Origin: an uncultured Bacteroidia bacterium
GTDB lineage: Bacteria > Bacteroidota > Bacteroidia > Bacteroidales > UBA932
Assembly (NCBI GenBank): GCA_902781705.1
Contig: CACZKE010000020.1
Location: 1-46,871, forward strand
Reading direction: 5' to 3'
DNA: 46,871 nt
Position 1 is the first letter of the stretch. Each line of letters starts with the position of its first letter. Shown piece after piece: positions 1 through 7,429 of this stretch. The notes beneath the pieces are model-generated. The model worked only from the letters and a program-made list of their open reading frames with translations. It was not told the origin of the DNA and searched no databases. Position numbers and translations under genes: made by a program.

Positions 1-72
1 GGAGGAAAATCTCGCTTTGATCAGAAGCCGCTCGAAAAAGCGACACGGCCGACAAGGAAAAAAGGAAGGTGA
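1..72 (+). CDS. possible C-terminal end of a basic protein (partial)
   Basis: Frame 1 is open from the window edge to a TGA at 70-72 and would encode 23 residues ending in the basic tail KATRPTRKKGR. Such tails are common on RNA-binding proteins such as DEAD-box helicases and pseudouridine synthases. The stop codon lies inside the terminator hairpin at 63-101, which would then serve two convergent genes. Too little is visible to name it, and it may not be coding. Confidence 0.3.
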   Translation, partial: GGKSRFDQKPLEKATRPTRKKGR

Positions 73-101
73 CCAATAATCACTTATTAGTCACCTTCTT
101 T
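63..101 (-). terminator. intrinsic terminator of the ferredoxin gene
   Basis: Read on the minus strand, the arms GAAGGTGAC and GTCACCTTC pair, an inner AATAA/TTATT stem extends the hairpin, and a TTTTTT run follows. It begins about 17 bases after the ferredoxin stop codon. On the plus strand the same hairpin is followed by TTCTTT, so it may work in both directions. Confidence 0.75.
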
Positions 102-117
102 AGGTGTCTTGGGGTAA

Positions 118-291
118 CTACTCACCGGGAGCGATTGCCTCGCAGGGGCAGACGCCGGCGCAGGTGCCGCAGTCGATGCAGATGTTCGGGTCGATGCTGT
201 AGGCATCGCCTTCGTTGATGGCGCCGGTCGGGCACTCGCCCTGGCAGGTACCGCAAGCCATGCACTTGTCGGGATTGATTACGTAAGCCAT
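118..291 (-). CDS. 2[4Fe-4S] ferredoxin
   Basis: This 57-residue protein is too short for most ORF cut-offs but is clear by sequence. It carries two cluster-binding motifs, CMACGTCQGECP (residues 10-21) and CIDCGTCAGVCP (38-49), each with the C-x2-C-x2-C-x3-C-P pattern of bacterial 2[4Fe-4S] ferredoxins. It is a soluble low-potential electron carrier, likely serving oxidoreductases such as pyruvate:ferredoxin oxidoreductase (family knowledge; no partner is in the window). The ATG at 289-291 gives the usual length, starting MAYVI. It has its own promoter (335-364) and terminator (63-101), so it is probably monocistronic. The gene to its right diverges. Confidence 0.93.
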   Translation of the reverse strand: MAYVINPDKCMACGTCQGECPTGAINEGDAYSIDPNICIDCGTCAGVCPCEAIAPGE

Positions 292-334
292 AGTTTTAAT
301 TCCTTTAAATTGTTGTTGCAGTCAGTTTGGATTG

Positions 335-364
335 CAAATTTAAACATTTAATTTGTTTTTCAAA
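335..364 (-). promoter_or_regulatory. Bacteroidetes-type promoter of the ferredoxin gene
   Basis: On the minus strand the -7 box TAAATTTG (342-335) is preceded by TTTG (364-361) with an 18-nt spacer, matching the TTG/TAnnTTTG consensus of Bacteroidetes. The expected transcription start near 331 leaves a leader of about 40 nt. The boxes interleave with the divergent promoter at 352-383. Confidence 0.75.
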
Positions 365-383
365 CATTCGCCCCTTAACTTTG
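352..383 (+). promoter_or_regulatory. promoter of the DUF1573 lipoprotein gene
   Basis: TTTG at 352-355, a 20-nt spacer and TAACTTTG at 376-383 fit the Bacteroidetes consensus. The transcription start is expected about 4 nt after the G, at 387-388, which coincides with the ATG at 388. The mRNA would be leaderless or nearly so. Confidence 0.7.
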
Positions 384-387
384 TGCC

Positions 388-1563
388 ATGATGAAACACA
401 TTGTCTATAGCGCGCTTCTCCTTGCGGCCGTATGCGGTTGCAGGAATGCCAGCAGCGCCGAGGTGAAGAAAGCATTGCAAGACCTGAGCCAAACTGTCGA
501 GAATCCCACGATGGCCATCGCACCCGAAGAAAGCGACGCGGAAGCGGTCCAGGTGGGGGATGTCGTGGAGTTCGACAAGACGGTCCACGACTTCGGGGAC
601 ATTTCCGTCAACGACGGTCCCCTGTCCTGCACCTTCACGGTCAAGAACATCGGCAAGGAACCCATTGCGATCTATGAGGTGGTCACTTCCTGCGGCTGTA
701 CGGACGCCCAGTGGACGCGCGAACCGCTCCAGCCGGGCAAGACCGGCACCATCTCCGCCACATACAAGAACGAGGACGGTCCCATCCCCTTCGACAAGAC
801 GCTCACCGTCTATATCGCCGGCGTGGGCAAGCCGGTCATCCTGCGCCTGAGGGGCGTCGTCCACGAGAAGCAGAAACCGCTCGCGGAGCTCTACGGGGCC
901 GAGCGCATCGGCAACCTGGGCCTCAAGGGGCTCACCTACAAGGTTCCGAACGTCCTCCAGGGAGAATCCTCCTCCGACGAGGCAAAGGTCGCGAACCTTG
1001 GGAAGCAGCCGCTGAAACTTACTTTCACCGACCTCTCCCCCAACCTGACCGTCGTGGCGGAACCCGCGACCATCCCGGCCGGGAAGACCGCCACGCTCCG
1101 CTACAGCGTGAAGGCCGATCCCTCCACCTGGGGTCGCCACAACTACTATGCGACCCCGGTCATCAACGGGAAGAAAGCATCCAAAAAGTTGGAAATCACC
1201 GCATTGACGCGTGGAAATTTTGATTCCTGGAGCGCCGAGAAACGCAAGAACGCAGCCCAGTGCATCTTTGACGAGAGCACGGTCTCCTTCGGAACTGTCA
1301 CCGCCGGGACACCGGTCGAGGCCGCTTTCAACTTCACCAACAAAGGGAAATCGGCCCTGACCATCCATAGTCTGGATGCTGATGCGGAAGGTCTGACCTA
1401 CACCCTCCCCGCCGATACGCCCGCCCAGAAGAAGGGCTCCATCCCCGTCCGCCTGGATACTTCCCGTCTCCCCAAGGGCGAGACCGTGGTCATGATCACC
1501 CTGACGACCAACTGCCCGGCCCGTCCGCTCGTGAACCTGTTCCTCGTGGGACTGGTGAAATAG
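388..1563 (+). CDS. DUF1573 domain lipoprotein
   Basis: A 391-residue exported protein. Residues 1-17 form a signal peptide ending in a lipobox-like VCG-C18, so the mature protein is probably lipidated. Residues about 60-160 form a DUF1573 domain (VEFDKTVHDFGDI, the conserved TSCGCT motif and the LQPGKTGTI turn), which folds like an immunoglobulin/ASH domain. A second related domain begins near 295 (FDESTVSFGTVTAGTPVE) and runs to the end. DUF1573 proteins are abundant in Bacteroidetes and their biochemical role is unknown. The ATG lies 4 nt after a good -7 box. A repeat pair separates it from parE, so it is probably transcribed alone. Confidence 0.88.
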   Translation: MMKHIVYSALLLAAVCGCRNASSAEVKKALQDLSQTVENPTMAIAPEESDAEAVQVGDVVEFDKTVHDFGDISVNDGPLSCTFTVKNIGKEPIAIYEVVTSCGCTDAQWTREPLQPGKTGTISATYKNEDGPIPFDKTLTVYIAGVGKPVILRLRGVVHEKQKPLAELYGAERIGNLGLKGLTYKVPNVLQGESSSDEAKVANLGKQPLKLTFTDLSPNLTVVAEPATIPAGKTATLRYSVKADPSTWGRHNYYATPVINGKKASKKLEITALTRGNFDSWSAEKRKNAAQCIFDESTVSFGTVTAGTPVEAAFNFTNKGKSALTIHSLDADAEGLTYTLPADTPAQKKGSIPVRLDTSRLPKGETVVMITLTTNCPARPLVNLFLVGLVK

Positions 1564-1575
1564 ACCGGTCACAGG

Positions 1576-1620
1576 GCGGTCCCTGAGCCTGTCGAAGGGC
1601 GGTCCCTGAGCTTGTCGAAG
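1576..1620. repeat. two tandem copies of the CCCTGAGCNTGTCGAAGGG element
   Basis: Two 22-bp copies sit at 1576-1597 and 1599-1620 with a period of 23 bp and differ at one position (GAGCCTGTC versus GAGCTTGTC). They fill the gap between the DUF1573 gene and the parE promoter. The core TGAGCCTGTCGAAGGG is a short intergenic repeat seen in many unrelated bacterial genomes. Here it lies just after a stop codon, where a transcript-end or processing role is possible. Confidence 0.8.
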
Positions 1621-1622
1621 GG

Positions 1623-1653
1623 TTGAAATTGTCGGGAGAAATCCGTATCTTTG
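1623..1653 (+). promoter_or_regulatory. promoter of the parE operon
   Basis: TTG at 1623-1625, a 20-nt spacer and TATCTTTG at 1646-1653 match the Bacteroidetes consensus. The predicted start near 1657 leaves a leader of about 21 nt before the ATG at 1678. The -33 box abuts the tandem repeat at 1576-1620. Confidence 0.75.
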
Positions 1654-1677
1654 TAGGATTAGTGAAAAGAAGGTATC

Positions 1678-3597
1678 ATGGCCGAAGAGACAGAGAAAAA
1701 GAAAGGATCCGACTACAGCGAACAGAACATCGTCACCCTGGAGTGGTATGAACACATCCGGCGGCGTTCCGGTATGTATATCGGGCGCCTGGGCAACGGT
1801 GAACGGCAGGGAGACGGCATTTACGTGCTGCTGAAGGAAGTCATCGACAATTCCATCGACGAGTTCTCGATGGGCTTCGGCAAGCGCATCGACATCACCA
1901 TTGAGGACAAGACCGTGACGGTGCGCGACTTCGGGCGCGGCATCCCGCTGGGCTCCGTCGTGGACGTCACCTCCAAACTGAACACCGGCGGCAAGTTCGA
2001 CACGGAAGCCTTCCAGAAGTCCGTGGGCATGAACGGCGTAGGCACCAAGGCCGTAAACGCGATGTCCTCCGATTTCTGGGTGGAATCCTTCCGCGACGGC
2101 CAGAGTTCCTTCGCCCACTACTCCCGCGGCATCCTGCTGGACAGCGGCCTCCGCGAATCCAAGGAGAAGAACGGTACCTTCATCCGCTTCACCCCGGACG
2201 AACAGATGTTCGAGGGCTACTCCTTCCACATGGACATCGTGGAGACGATGGTCAAGAACTATTCCTATCTCAAGAAGGGCCTCACCCTGAACCTGAACGG
2301 AGTGCCCTACATGAGCGAGAACGGCCTGCTGGACCTCGTCACGGAGAACATGGCGGAAAAACCGCTGTACCCCCTCATCCACATCGAAGGACCGGACATC
2401 GAGATCGTCCTCACCCACGGAAGCAGCTACGGCGAGAACATCTCCTCCTTCGTCAACGGCCAGAACACCCGCGACGGCGGCACGCATCTCGCCGCCTACC
2501 GCGAGGCCATCGCCAAGACATTCAAGGACTTCTTCAAGAAGGACTACAAGCCCGAGGATGTGCGCCAGGGCGTCGTGGGCGCCATCGCCATCCAGATCCA
2601 GGAACCGATCTTCGAAGGCCAGACCAAGACCAAGCTCGGCTCCACCTACATGTGGGAAAAGCAGGTGAAGAACCCCGACGGAAGTTCCGCCACCGACCGC
2701 GGCCCCACCATCCGCAGCTTCATCAACGACTTCGTCTCCAAGAACCTGGACAACTACCTCCACATGCACATGGACATCGTCCCGGTCATCGAGAAGAAGA
2801 TCAAGGAATCCCAGGCGGAGCGCGAGGAGATCGCCGGCATCCAGAAGAAGACGCGCGAACGCAACAAGAAGGCCAACGTCTATAACCGCAAACTCCGCGA
2901 CTGCCGCATCCACTTCAACGACAAGCCCGTCAAGAACAAGGAGGACGAGCGCGAGAAGACTTCCATCTTCATCACCGAGGGCGACTCCGCATCGGGAACC
3001 ATCACCAAGGTGCGGAACGCCAACACCCAGGCCGTCTTCTCCCTCCGGGGCAAACCCATCAACTGCTACAAGGAAAGCCGCAAGAAAGTGGCCGAGAACG
3101 AGGAACTGAACCTGCTCATCTCCGCCCTCGGCGTGGAAGAGGAACTGGACGACCTCCGCTACAACAACATCATCGTCGCCACCGATGCCGATGACGACGG
3201 TATGCACATCCGGATGCTGGTCCTCACCTTCTTCATGAAGTACTACCCGGACCTGATCCGCCGCGGCCATGTCCATATCCTCCAGACGCCCCTGTTCCGC
3301 GTCCACAACAAGAAAGCCACCCGCTACTGCTACTCCATCGACGAGAAGGAAAAGGCCATCAAGGACCTCAAGACCGGCGTGGAGATCACCCGGTTCAAGG
3401 GTCTCGGCGAAATCTCCTCCCATGAGTTCGTGGACTTCATCGGGGAGAACATGCGCCTGGATCCGGTGAAACTGGCCGATGAGGAATCCATCTCCGAGAT
3501 CATGGAGTTCTACATGGGCGACAACACCGGCGAGCGCCAGCGGTTCATCATGGAGAACCTCCGCAGCGAGGAGGAACTCGAAGACGTAAACATTTGA
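1678..3597 (+). CDS. parE: DNA topoisomerase IV subunit B
   Basis: ATPase subunit of a type IIA topoisomerase that decatenates daughter chromosomes together with ParC. The 639-residue protein has a GHKL ATPase domain with EVIDNSIDEF (Bergerat asparagine near 57), DFGRGIP and GMNGVGTKAVNA, then a transducer domain. The Toprim domain has EGDSASG near 434, DADDDGMHIR near 503 and RFKGLGE near 572. The N-terminal EHIRRRSGMYIG and the lack of the long GyrB insertion match Bacteroidetes ParE rather than GyrB. ParC, which often follows parE in Bacteroidetes, is not downstream here; a lipid acyltransferase gene follows instead. Confidence 0.93.
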   Translation: MAEETEKKKGSDYSEQNIVTLEWYEHIRRRSGMYIGRLGNGERQGDGIYVLLKEVIDNSIDEFSMGFGKRIDITIEDKTVTVRDFGRGIPLGSVVDVTSKLNTGGKFDTEAFQKSVGMNGVGTKAVNAMSSDFWVESFRDGQSSFAHYSRGILLDSGLRESKEKNGTFIRFTPDEQMFEGYSFHMDIVETMVKNYSYLKKGLTLNLNGVPYMSENGLLDLVTENMAEKPLYPLIHIEGPDIEIVLTHGSSYGENISSFVNGQNTRDGGTHLAAYREAIAKTFKDFFKKDYKPEDVRQGVVGAIAIQIQEPIFEGQTKTKLGSTYMWEKQVKNPDGSSATDRGPTIRSFINDFVSKNLDNYLHMHMDIVPVIEKKIKESQAEREEIAGIQKKTRERNKKANVYNRKLRDCRIHFNDKPVKNKEDEREKTSIFITEGDSASGTITKVRNANTQAVFSLRGKPINCYKESRKKVAENEELNLLISALGVEEELDDLRYNNIIVATDADDDGMHIRMLVLTFFMKYYPDLIRRGHVHILQTPLFRVHNKKATRYCYSIDEKEKAIKDLKTGVEITRFKGLGEISSHEFVDFIGENMRLDPVKLADEESISEIMEFYMGDNTGERQRFIMENLRSEEELEDVNI

Positions 3598-3599
3598 CT

Positions 3600-4181
3600 A
3601 TGGGAAAGATCAAATCGACCGTAAGACCGGGCTGGGCCCGATTCTGCGGACGCTGCCTCCGCCTGCTGGGCTGGAAGAGCGTCGGCGGTCCCATGAAGGA
3701 AAAGAAAGCCATCGTCCTGGGCGTCCCGCATACGACGGTCTGGGACTTCCTCGTCTGCTACCTGTTCTACACACAGTTCGGGAAGGTGGCCCATATCATG
3801 ATCAAGAAGGAATTCTTCTTCTGGCCCCTGGGTCCCATCCTCCGCGCCTGCGGAGCGGTGCCCGTGGACCGGGAGAGCGCCGCATCCATGGTCCGGAGCC
3901 TCATCCACGGGATGGATTCGGTGGATGAATTCCACCTCGCCATCGCCCCGGAAGGGACGCGGAAGGCGACCAAACGGTGGAAGACCGGCTTCCACCTCAT
4001 CGCCCGGGAAACCGGCGCCACGGTGTATCTCGGCTACTATGACTGGGGCCGGAAGCAAATCAGCGTGGGCGAGCCTATCGAACTCACCGATGACCCCAAG
4101 GCCGACATGCAGCGCATCTATGACCACTACCGTCCGCTGGGCCTCCAAGGCAAGAACAAGGACGGATTCATCGTTCCTTAA
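3600..4181 (+). CDS. PlsC-like 1-acyl-sn-glycerol-3-phosphate acyltransferase family protein
   Basis: A small 193-residue lysophospholipid acyltransferase. It has the catalytic H-x4-D motif in GVPHTTVWDF (near residue 38) and a second block, APEGTRKAT (near 118), typical of the glycerol-phosphate-binding motif. It probably acylates a lysolipid at the inner membrane. No clear transmembrane anchor is seen. The ATG at 3600 was preferred over a TTG at 3594 that overlaps the parE stop. It is transcribed with parE and followed by an acyl-CoA synthetase, so the pair may activate and transfer fatty acids. The exact acceptor is unknown. Confidence 0.82.
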   Translation: MGKIKSTVRPGWARFCGRCLRLLGWKSVGGPMKEKKAIVLGVPHTTVWDFLVCYLFYTQFGKVAHIMIKKEFFFWPLGPILRACGAVPVDRESAASMVRSLIHGMDSVDEFHLAIAPEGTRKATKRWKTGFHLIARETGATVYLGYYDWGRKQISVGEPIELTDDPKADMQRIYDHYRPLGLQGKNKDGFIVP

Positions 4182-4202
4182 CTGTGCTGACCCCACTCCC
4201 TT

Positions 4203-5924
4203 ATGGCCAAGAAAGCAAAGAACTACTACAAACCCTGGCGGAAATACAGATATCGCGAGAATCACTGCACGACCTTGCGGAAGGTCTATGAGTACGCCAC
4301 CTCCACTTACGCCAAAAGGACCGCCTACCAGTTCGTGGACGGCGGCCAGTCCTATACCTACGAAGCGTTCCGCACCAAGTGCGACCAACTCTCCCAGCGG
4401 ATGTCCCGCTACGGGATCAGCGCCGGCGACAAGGTGGCGATTCTCTCGCAGAGCATGCCCAACTGGATTGTCGCGTTCTTCGCCACGACCGCGTTCGGGC
4501 GCGTCGCCATCCCGATCCTGCCGGACAGTTCCGAGAACGAGGTCACGAACATCCTCACCCACTCCGAGTCCAAGGTCGTCTTCGTGTCCAAGCGTCTCTC
4601 CGGCAAGATTTCTCCGGCCTGCTACGAGCGGATGACCCTTGTCATCGACATCGAGACCTTCGAGTTCATCAAGAAGAACGACGAAGATTTCCAGTGCGAC
4701 GGATGGACCTCCGTGCCCCAGCCGGACGACCTGGCCACGATCATCTACACCTCCGGAACCACCGGCAACGCCAAGGGCGTGATGCTTTCGCACCGGAACA
4801 TCGCCCACAATCTGGCGGCCTCCTTCAAGGCGCAGCCGTGCTTCAAGAAGGACCGGTTCCTGTCCATCCTTCCCATCGCACACGCCTATGAGATGGGCGT
4901 TTCGTCCATCTACTCCTTCTACGTGGGTGCCTGCTGCTACTACCTGCAGAAACCCCCGACCCCGAGCATCCTGATTCCAGCCATGAAGAAGGTGAAACCG
5001 ACCGTCATGCTCTCGGTGCCCCTCGTCGTGGAGAAGATCTACCGGAACAGTATCGTACCTACGGTAAAGAAGAGCCGCGTACTCTCCTGGCTGCAGCAGC
5101 ATATGCCCCGGGTCCTGTACATGCTCATCCGCACGCGTCTGATGAAGACTTTCGGCGGGAAACTCCGCTTCTTCGGCGTGGGCGGCGCCAAGATGGACAC
5201 GACCGTGGAACAGTTCCTCAAGAACTGCCATTTCCCGTATGCCGTGGGCTACGGACTTACCGAGACCTCCCCGCTCGTGTGCAACGTGATGGTGAACAAG
5301 CCCAAGCGTGTCGGATCCATCGGCATCGCCACCTACGGGGTGGAAGTCCGCCTGGACAATGTCAATCCCGAGACCGGCGAAGGCGAGATCGTATGCCGGG
5401 GCAACAACGTCATGCTGGGCTACTACAAGGATCCCACCCGCACCCGCCAGGTCCTGGACGACGACGGCTGGTTCCATACCAACGACGTCGCCACCGTGGA
5501 TGAAGACGGCTGGTACTACATCAAAGGCCGCCTGAACAACACCATCCTGGGTCCTTCCGGCGAAAACATCTATCCGGAGGAGATCGAGATGGTCATCAAC
5601 GACATCGAAGGCGTGAACGAGTCCCTCGTGATGGAGCGCGACGGCAAACTCGTCGCCCTGGTGAAGTTCGACGACAATGTCCTGAACTGGGACCAGGCCG
5701 GTGAGGACAAGTTCTTCGAGGAGCTGGAGGCCCGCAAGAAAGCAGTTCTGGAATGGGTCAACAAGACCGTCGGCAAGAACTCCAAGATCGGCGAGGTCGA
5801 TGCCATGAAGGATCCCTTCGAAAAGACGGCCACCCAGAAGATCCGCCGGTTCAAGTACAAGGATTCGCACGGCGACGAGCCGGAGAAGCCCTCCGAAGAT
5901 TCCAAGGAGAAGAAAGAATCATGA
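4203..5924 (+). CDS. long-chain fatty acid--CoA ligase (AMP-binding)
   Basis: A 573-residue member of the ANL superfamily that activates a carboxylic acid to acyl-AMP and then to acyl-CoA. Visible motifs are the P-loop-like TSGTTGNAKG (near residue 182), GYGLTETSP (near 349), the hinge GWFHTNDVATVDEDGW (near 423) and the C-terminal catalytic lysine region KTATQKIRRFK. The C-terminus is lysine/glutamate-rich. Length and motif order fit the long-chain acyl-CoA synthetases of Bacteroidetes. It lies 21 bp after the acyltransferase gene and its stop overlaps the next start (ATGA at 5921-5924), so it is part of the parE operon. Confidence 0.88.
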   Translation: MAKKAKNYYKPWRKYRYRENHCTTLRKVYEYATSTYAKRTAYQFVDGGQSYTYEAFRTKCDQLSQRMSRYGISAGDKVAILSQSMPNWIVAFFATTAFGRVAIPILPDSSENEVTNILTHSESKVVFVSKRLSGKISPACYERMTLVIDIETFEFIKKNDEDFQCDGWTSVPQPDDLATIIYTSGTTGNAKGVMLSHRNIAHNLAASFKAQPCFKKDRFLSILPIAHAYEMGVSSIYSFYVGACCYYLQKPPTPSILIPAMKKVKPTVMLSVPLVVEKIYRNSIVPTVKKSRVLSWLQQHMPRVLYMLIRTRLMKTFGGKLRFFGVGGAKMDTTVEQFLKNCHFPYAVGYGLTETSPLVCNVMVNKPKRVGSIGIATYGVEVRLDNVNPETGEGEIVCRGNNVMLGYYKDPTRTRQVLDDDGWFHTNDVATVDEDGWYYIKGRLNNTILGPSGENIYPEEIEMVINDIEGVNESLVMERDGKLVALVKFDDNVLNWDQAGEDKFFEELEARKKAVLEWVNKTVGKNSKIGEVDAMKDPFEKTATQKIRRFKYKDSHGDEPEKPSEDSKEKKES

Positions 5925-7429
5925 ATAGAATCCTGACGCTCGTCCTGCCCCTTCTCATCGTTTCCTGCACATCCGGGTATGACATCGTGGTCATCGGAGG
6001 CGGAACGGGAGGCACGGCTGCGGCCGTGGAAGCGGCCCGGGACGGCGCCCAGGTTCTCGTCGTCGAGTCCACACCCTGGATGGGCGGCATGCTTACGGCC
6101 GCCGGCGTCAGTGCCGTGGACGGCAATTACCGGCTGCGTGGCGGCCTTTTCGGCGAATTCGCCGATTCGCTCGCAGCCCGCTACGGCGGCTATGAAGCCC
6201 TCAAGTCCGGGTGGGTGTCCAACATCCTCTTCAATCCGGCCGTCGGTGCCCGGATCTTCAAAAACATAGCCGACAAGGCAGGTGTTCAGGTCCGTTTCGG
6301 GACGGATGCAGAGGAAATTATCCGTCGGAAAACCGGCGGTTGGACCCTCCGCCTGTCCGACGGTTCCACAGTCCGCGCGAAGGTCCTCATCGACGGGACC
6401 GAACTGGGCGACGTCGCCGAAAAAGTGGGCGCGGAAGAGCTCCTGGACCGCGTCAGCGCCCAGGACTTCACCTACGTCGCCATCGTCAAGGAATACGACC
6501 ACGACGTAAGCATCCCCGAGCCGGAAGGCTATGACATCGACCTGTACCGAAGTTGCTGCGACAATCCCCTCGCGGACAACCGGGACGGCTTCAACCCCTA
6601 TGGACAGCAACTCTGGAGCCCAGAGATGATGCTCTCCTACGGCCGGCTGCCGGACGGGCACCTGATGATCAACTGGCCCGTCTTCGCCAACGACTATTTC
6701 GCGGAATACCTGGACATGGATGCGGAAGGCCGGGCAGAGGTGGTCCGGAAGGCGAAACTCCGCACGCTGGGGTTCATCTACTTCCTCCAGCATGAACTGG
6801 GATACCGGAACATCGGCATTGCCGATGACGTGTATCCGACCGAAGACGGACTCCCCTTCTACCCTTACTACCGGGAAGCCCGGAGGATTGCCGGAAGGGA
6901 TACGATGACCGTCGATGCGGCCAAGCATCCCTATGATTACGACTTATATACACGCGCCGTCGCCGTCGGGGACTATCCCGTGGACCATCACCACGTCCAG
7001 AATCCCCGCCGGGAGGAGCTTTCGCACCTCTGGTTCGGGAAGATCCCTTCCTTCAGCGTGCCGATGGGCGTCCTCGTTCCCGTCCGCGTGGAAGATTTCC
7101 TGGTCGCCGACAAAGCCATCTCCACCTCCTGGGAGATGAACGGCGGCACCCGTCTCCAGCCCGTTGTCATGGGCCTGGGACAGGCGGCGGGCGCCCTGGC
7201 GGCCATCGCCGTGAAGACCGGACGGCATCCGTCCGAAGTACCGGCCGCCGAAGTGCAGTCCGTCCTGCTGGACCACGGCTGCTACCTCCTCCCCTTCCTG
7301 GACCTCAAGCCCGCCGACCCCGGCTTCCGTCAGCTGCAGGAGAAGGGCGTCCGCGGCGAAGTCCGGGGCACCGGCCGGAGCGTGGGATGGGCCAACGAAA
7401 CCTGGGTCAATCTGCCTGAAGATGAATAA
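5921..7429 (+). CDS. FAD-dependent oxidoreductase, lipoprotein (FAD_oxidored family)
   Basis: 502 residues. A short signal peptide with lipobox LIVSC (Cys16) leads into a Rossmann motif, DIVVIGGGTGGTAAAVEAAR, with the acidic residue binding FAD ribose about 20 residues later (VVES). The GGMLTAAGVSAVDGN and GGTRLQPVVMGLGQAAGALA blocks are typical of PF12831 enzymes found next to glycan-degradation genes. The substrate is unknown; an exported flavoenzyme acting on sugars or cell-wall material is an inference. The start was set at the ATG overlapping the acyl-CoA ligase stop (ATGA), because upstream in-frame sequence is coding in another frame. The next gene starts 8 bp inside its 3' end. Confidence 0.85.
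   Translation: MNRILTLVLPLLIVSCTSGYDIVVIGGGTGGTAAAVEAARDGAQVLVVESTPWMGGMLTAAGVSAVDGNYRLRGGLFGEFADSLAARYGGYEALKSGWVSNILFNPAVGARIFKNIADKAGVQVRFGTDAEEIIRRKTGGWTLRLSDGSTVRAKVLIDGTELGDVAEKVGAEELLDRVSAQDFTYVAIVKEYDHDVSIPEPEGYDIDLYRSCCDNPLADNRDGFNPYGQQLWSPEMMLSYGRLPDGHLMINWPVFANDYFAEYLDMDAEGRAEVVRKAKLRTLGFIYFLQHELGYRNIGIADDVYPTEDGLPFYPYYREARRIAGRDTMTVDAAKHPYDYDLYTRAVAVGDYPVDHHHVQNPRREELSHLWFGKIPSFSVPMGVLVPVRVEDFLVADKAISTSWEMNGGTRLQPVVMGLGQAAGALAAIAVKTGRHPSEVPAAEVQSVLLDHGCYLLPFLDLKPADPGFRQLQEKGVRGEVRGTGRSVGWANETWVNLPEDE

Noticed and set aside
340-3423. A 1027-codon open frame on the minus strand opposite DUF1573 and parE
   Set aside because: It lies opposite two well-supported genes, is Val/Asp/Gly/Leu biased with no recognisable motif, and is the expected mirror of GC-rich codon usage on the other strand.
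1678-3597. DNA gyrase subunit B
   Set aside because: The N-terminal EHIRRRSGMYIG with a D-G-IY motif and the NTGGKFD block match topoisomerase IV ParE of Bacteroidetes rather than GyrB.
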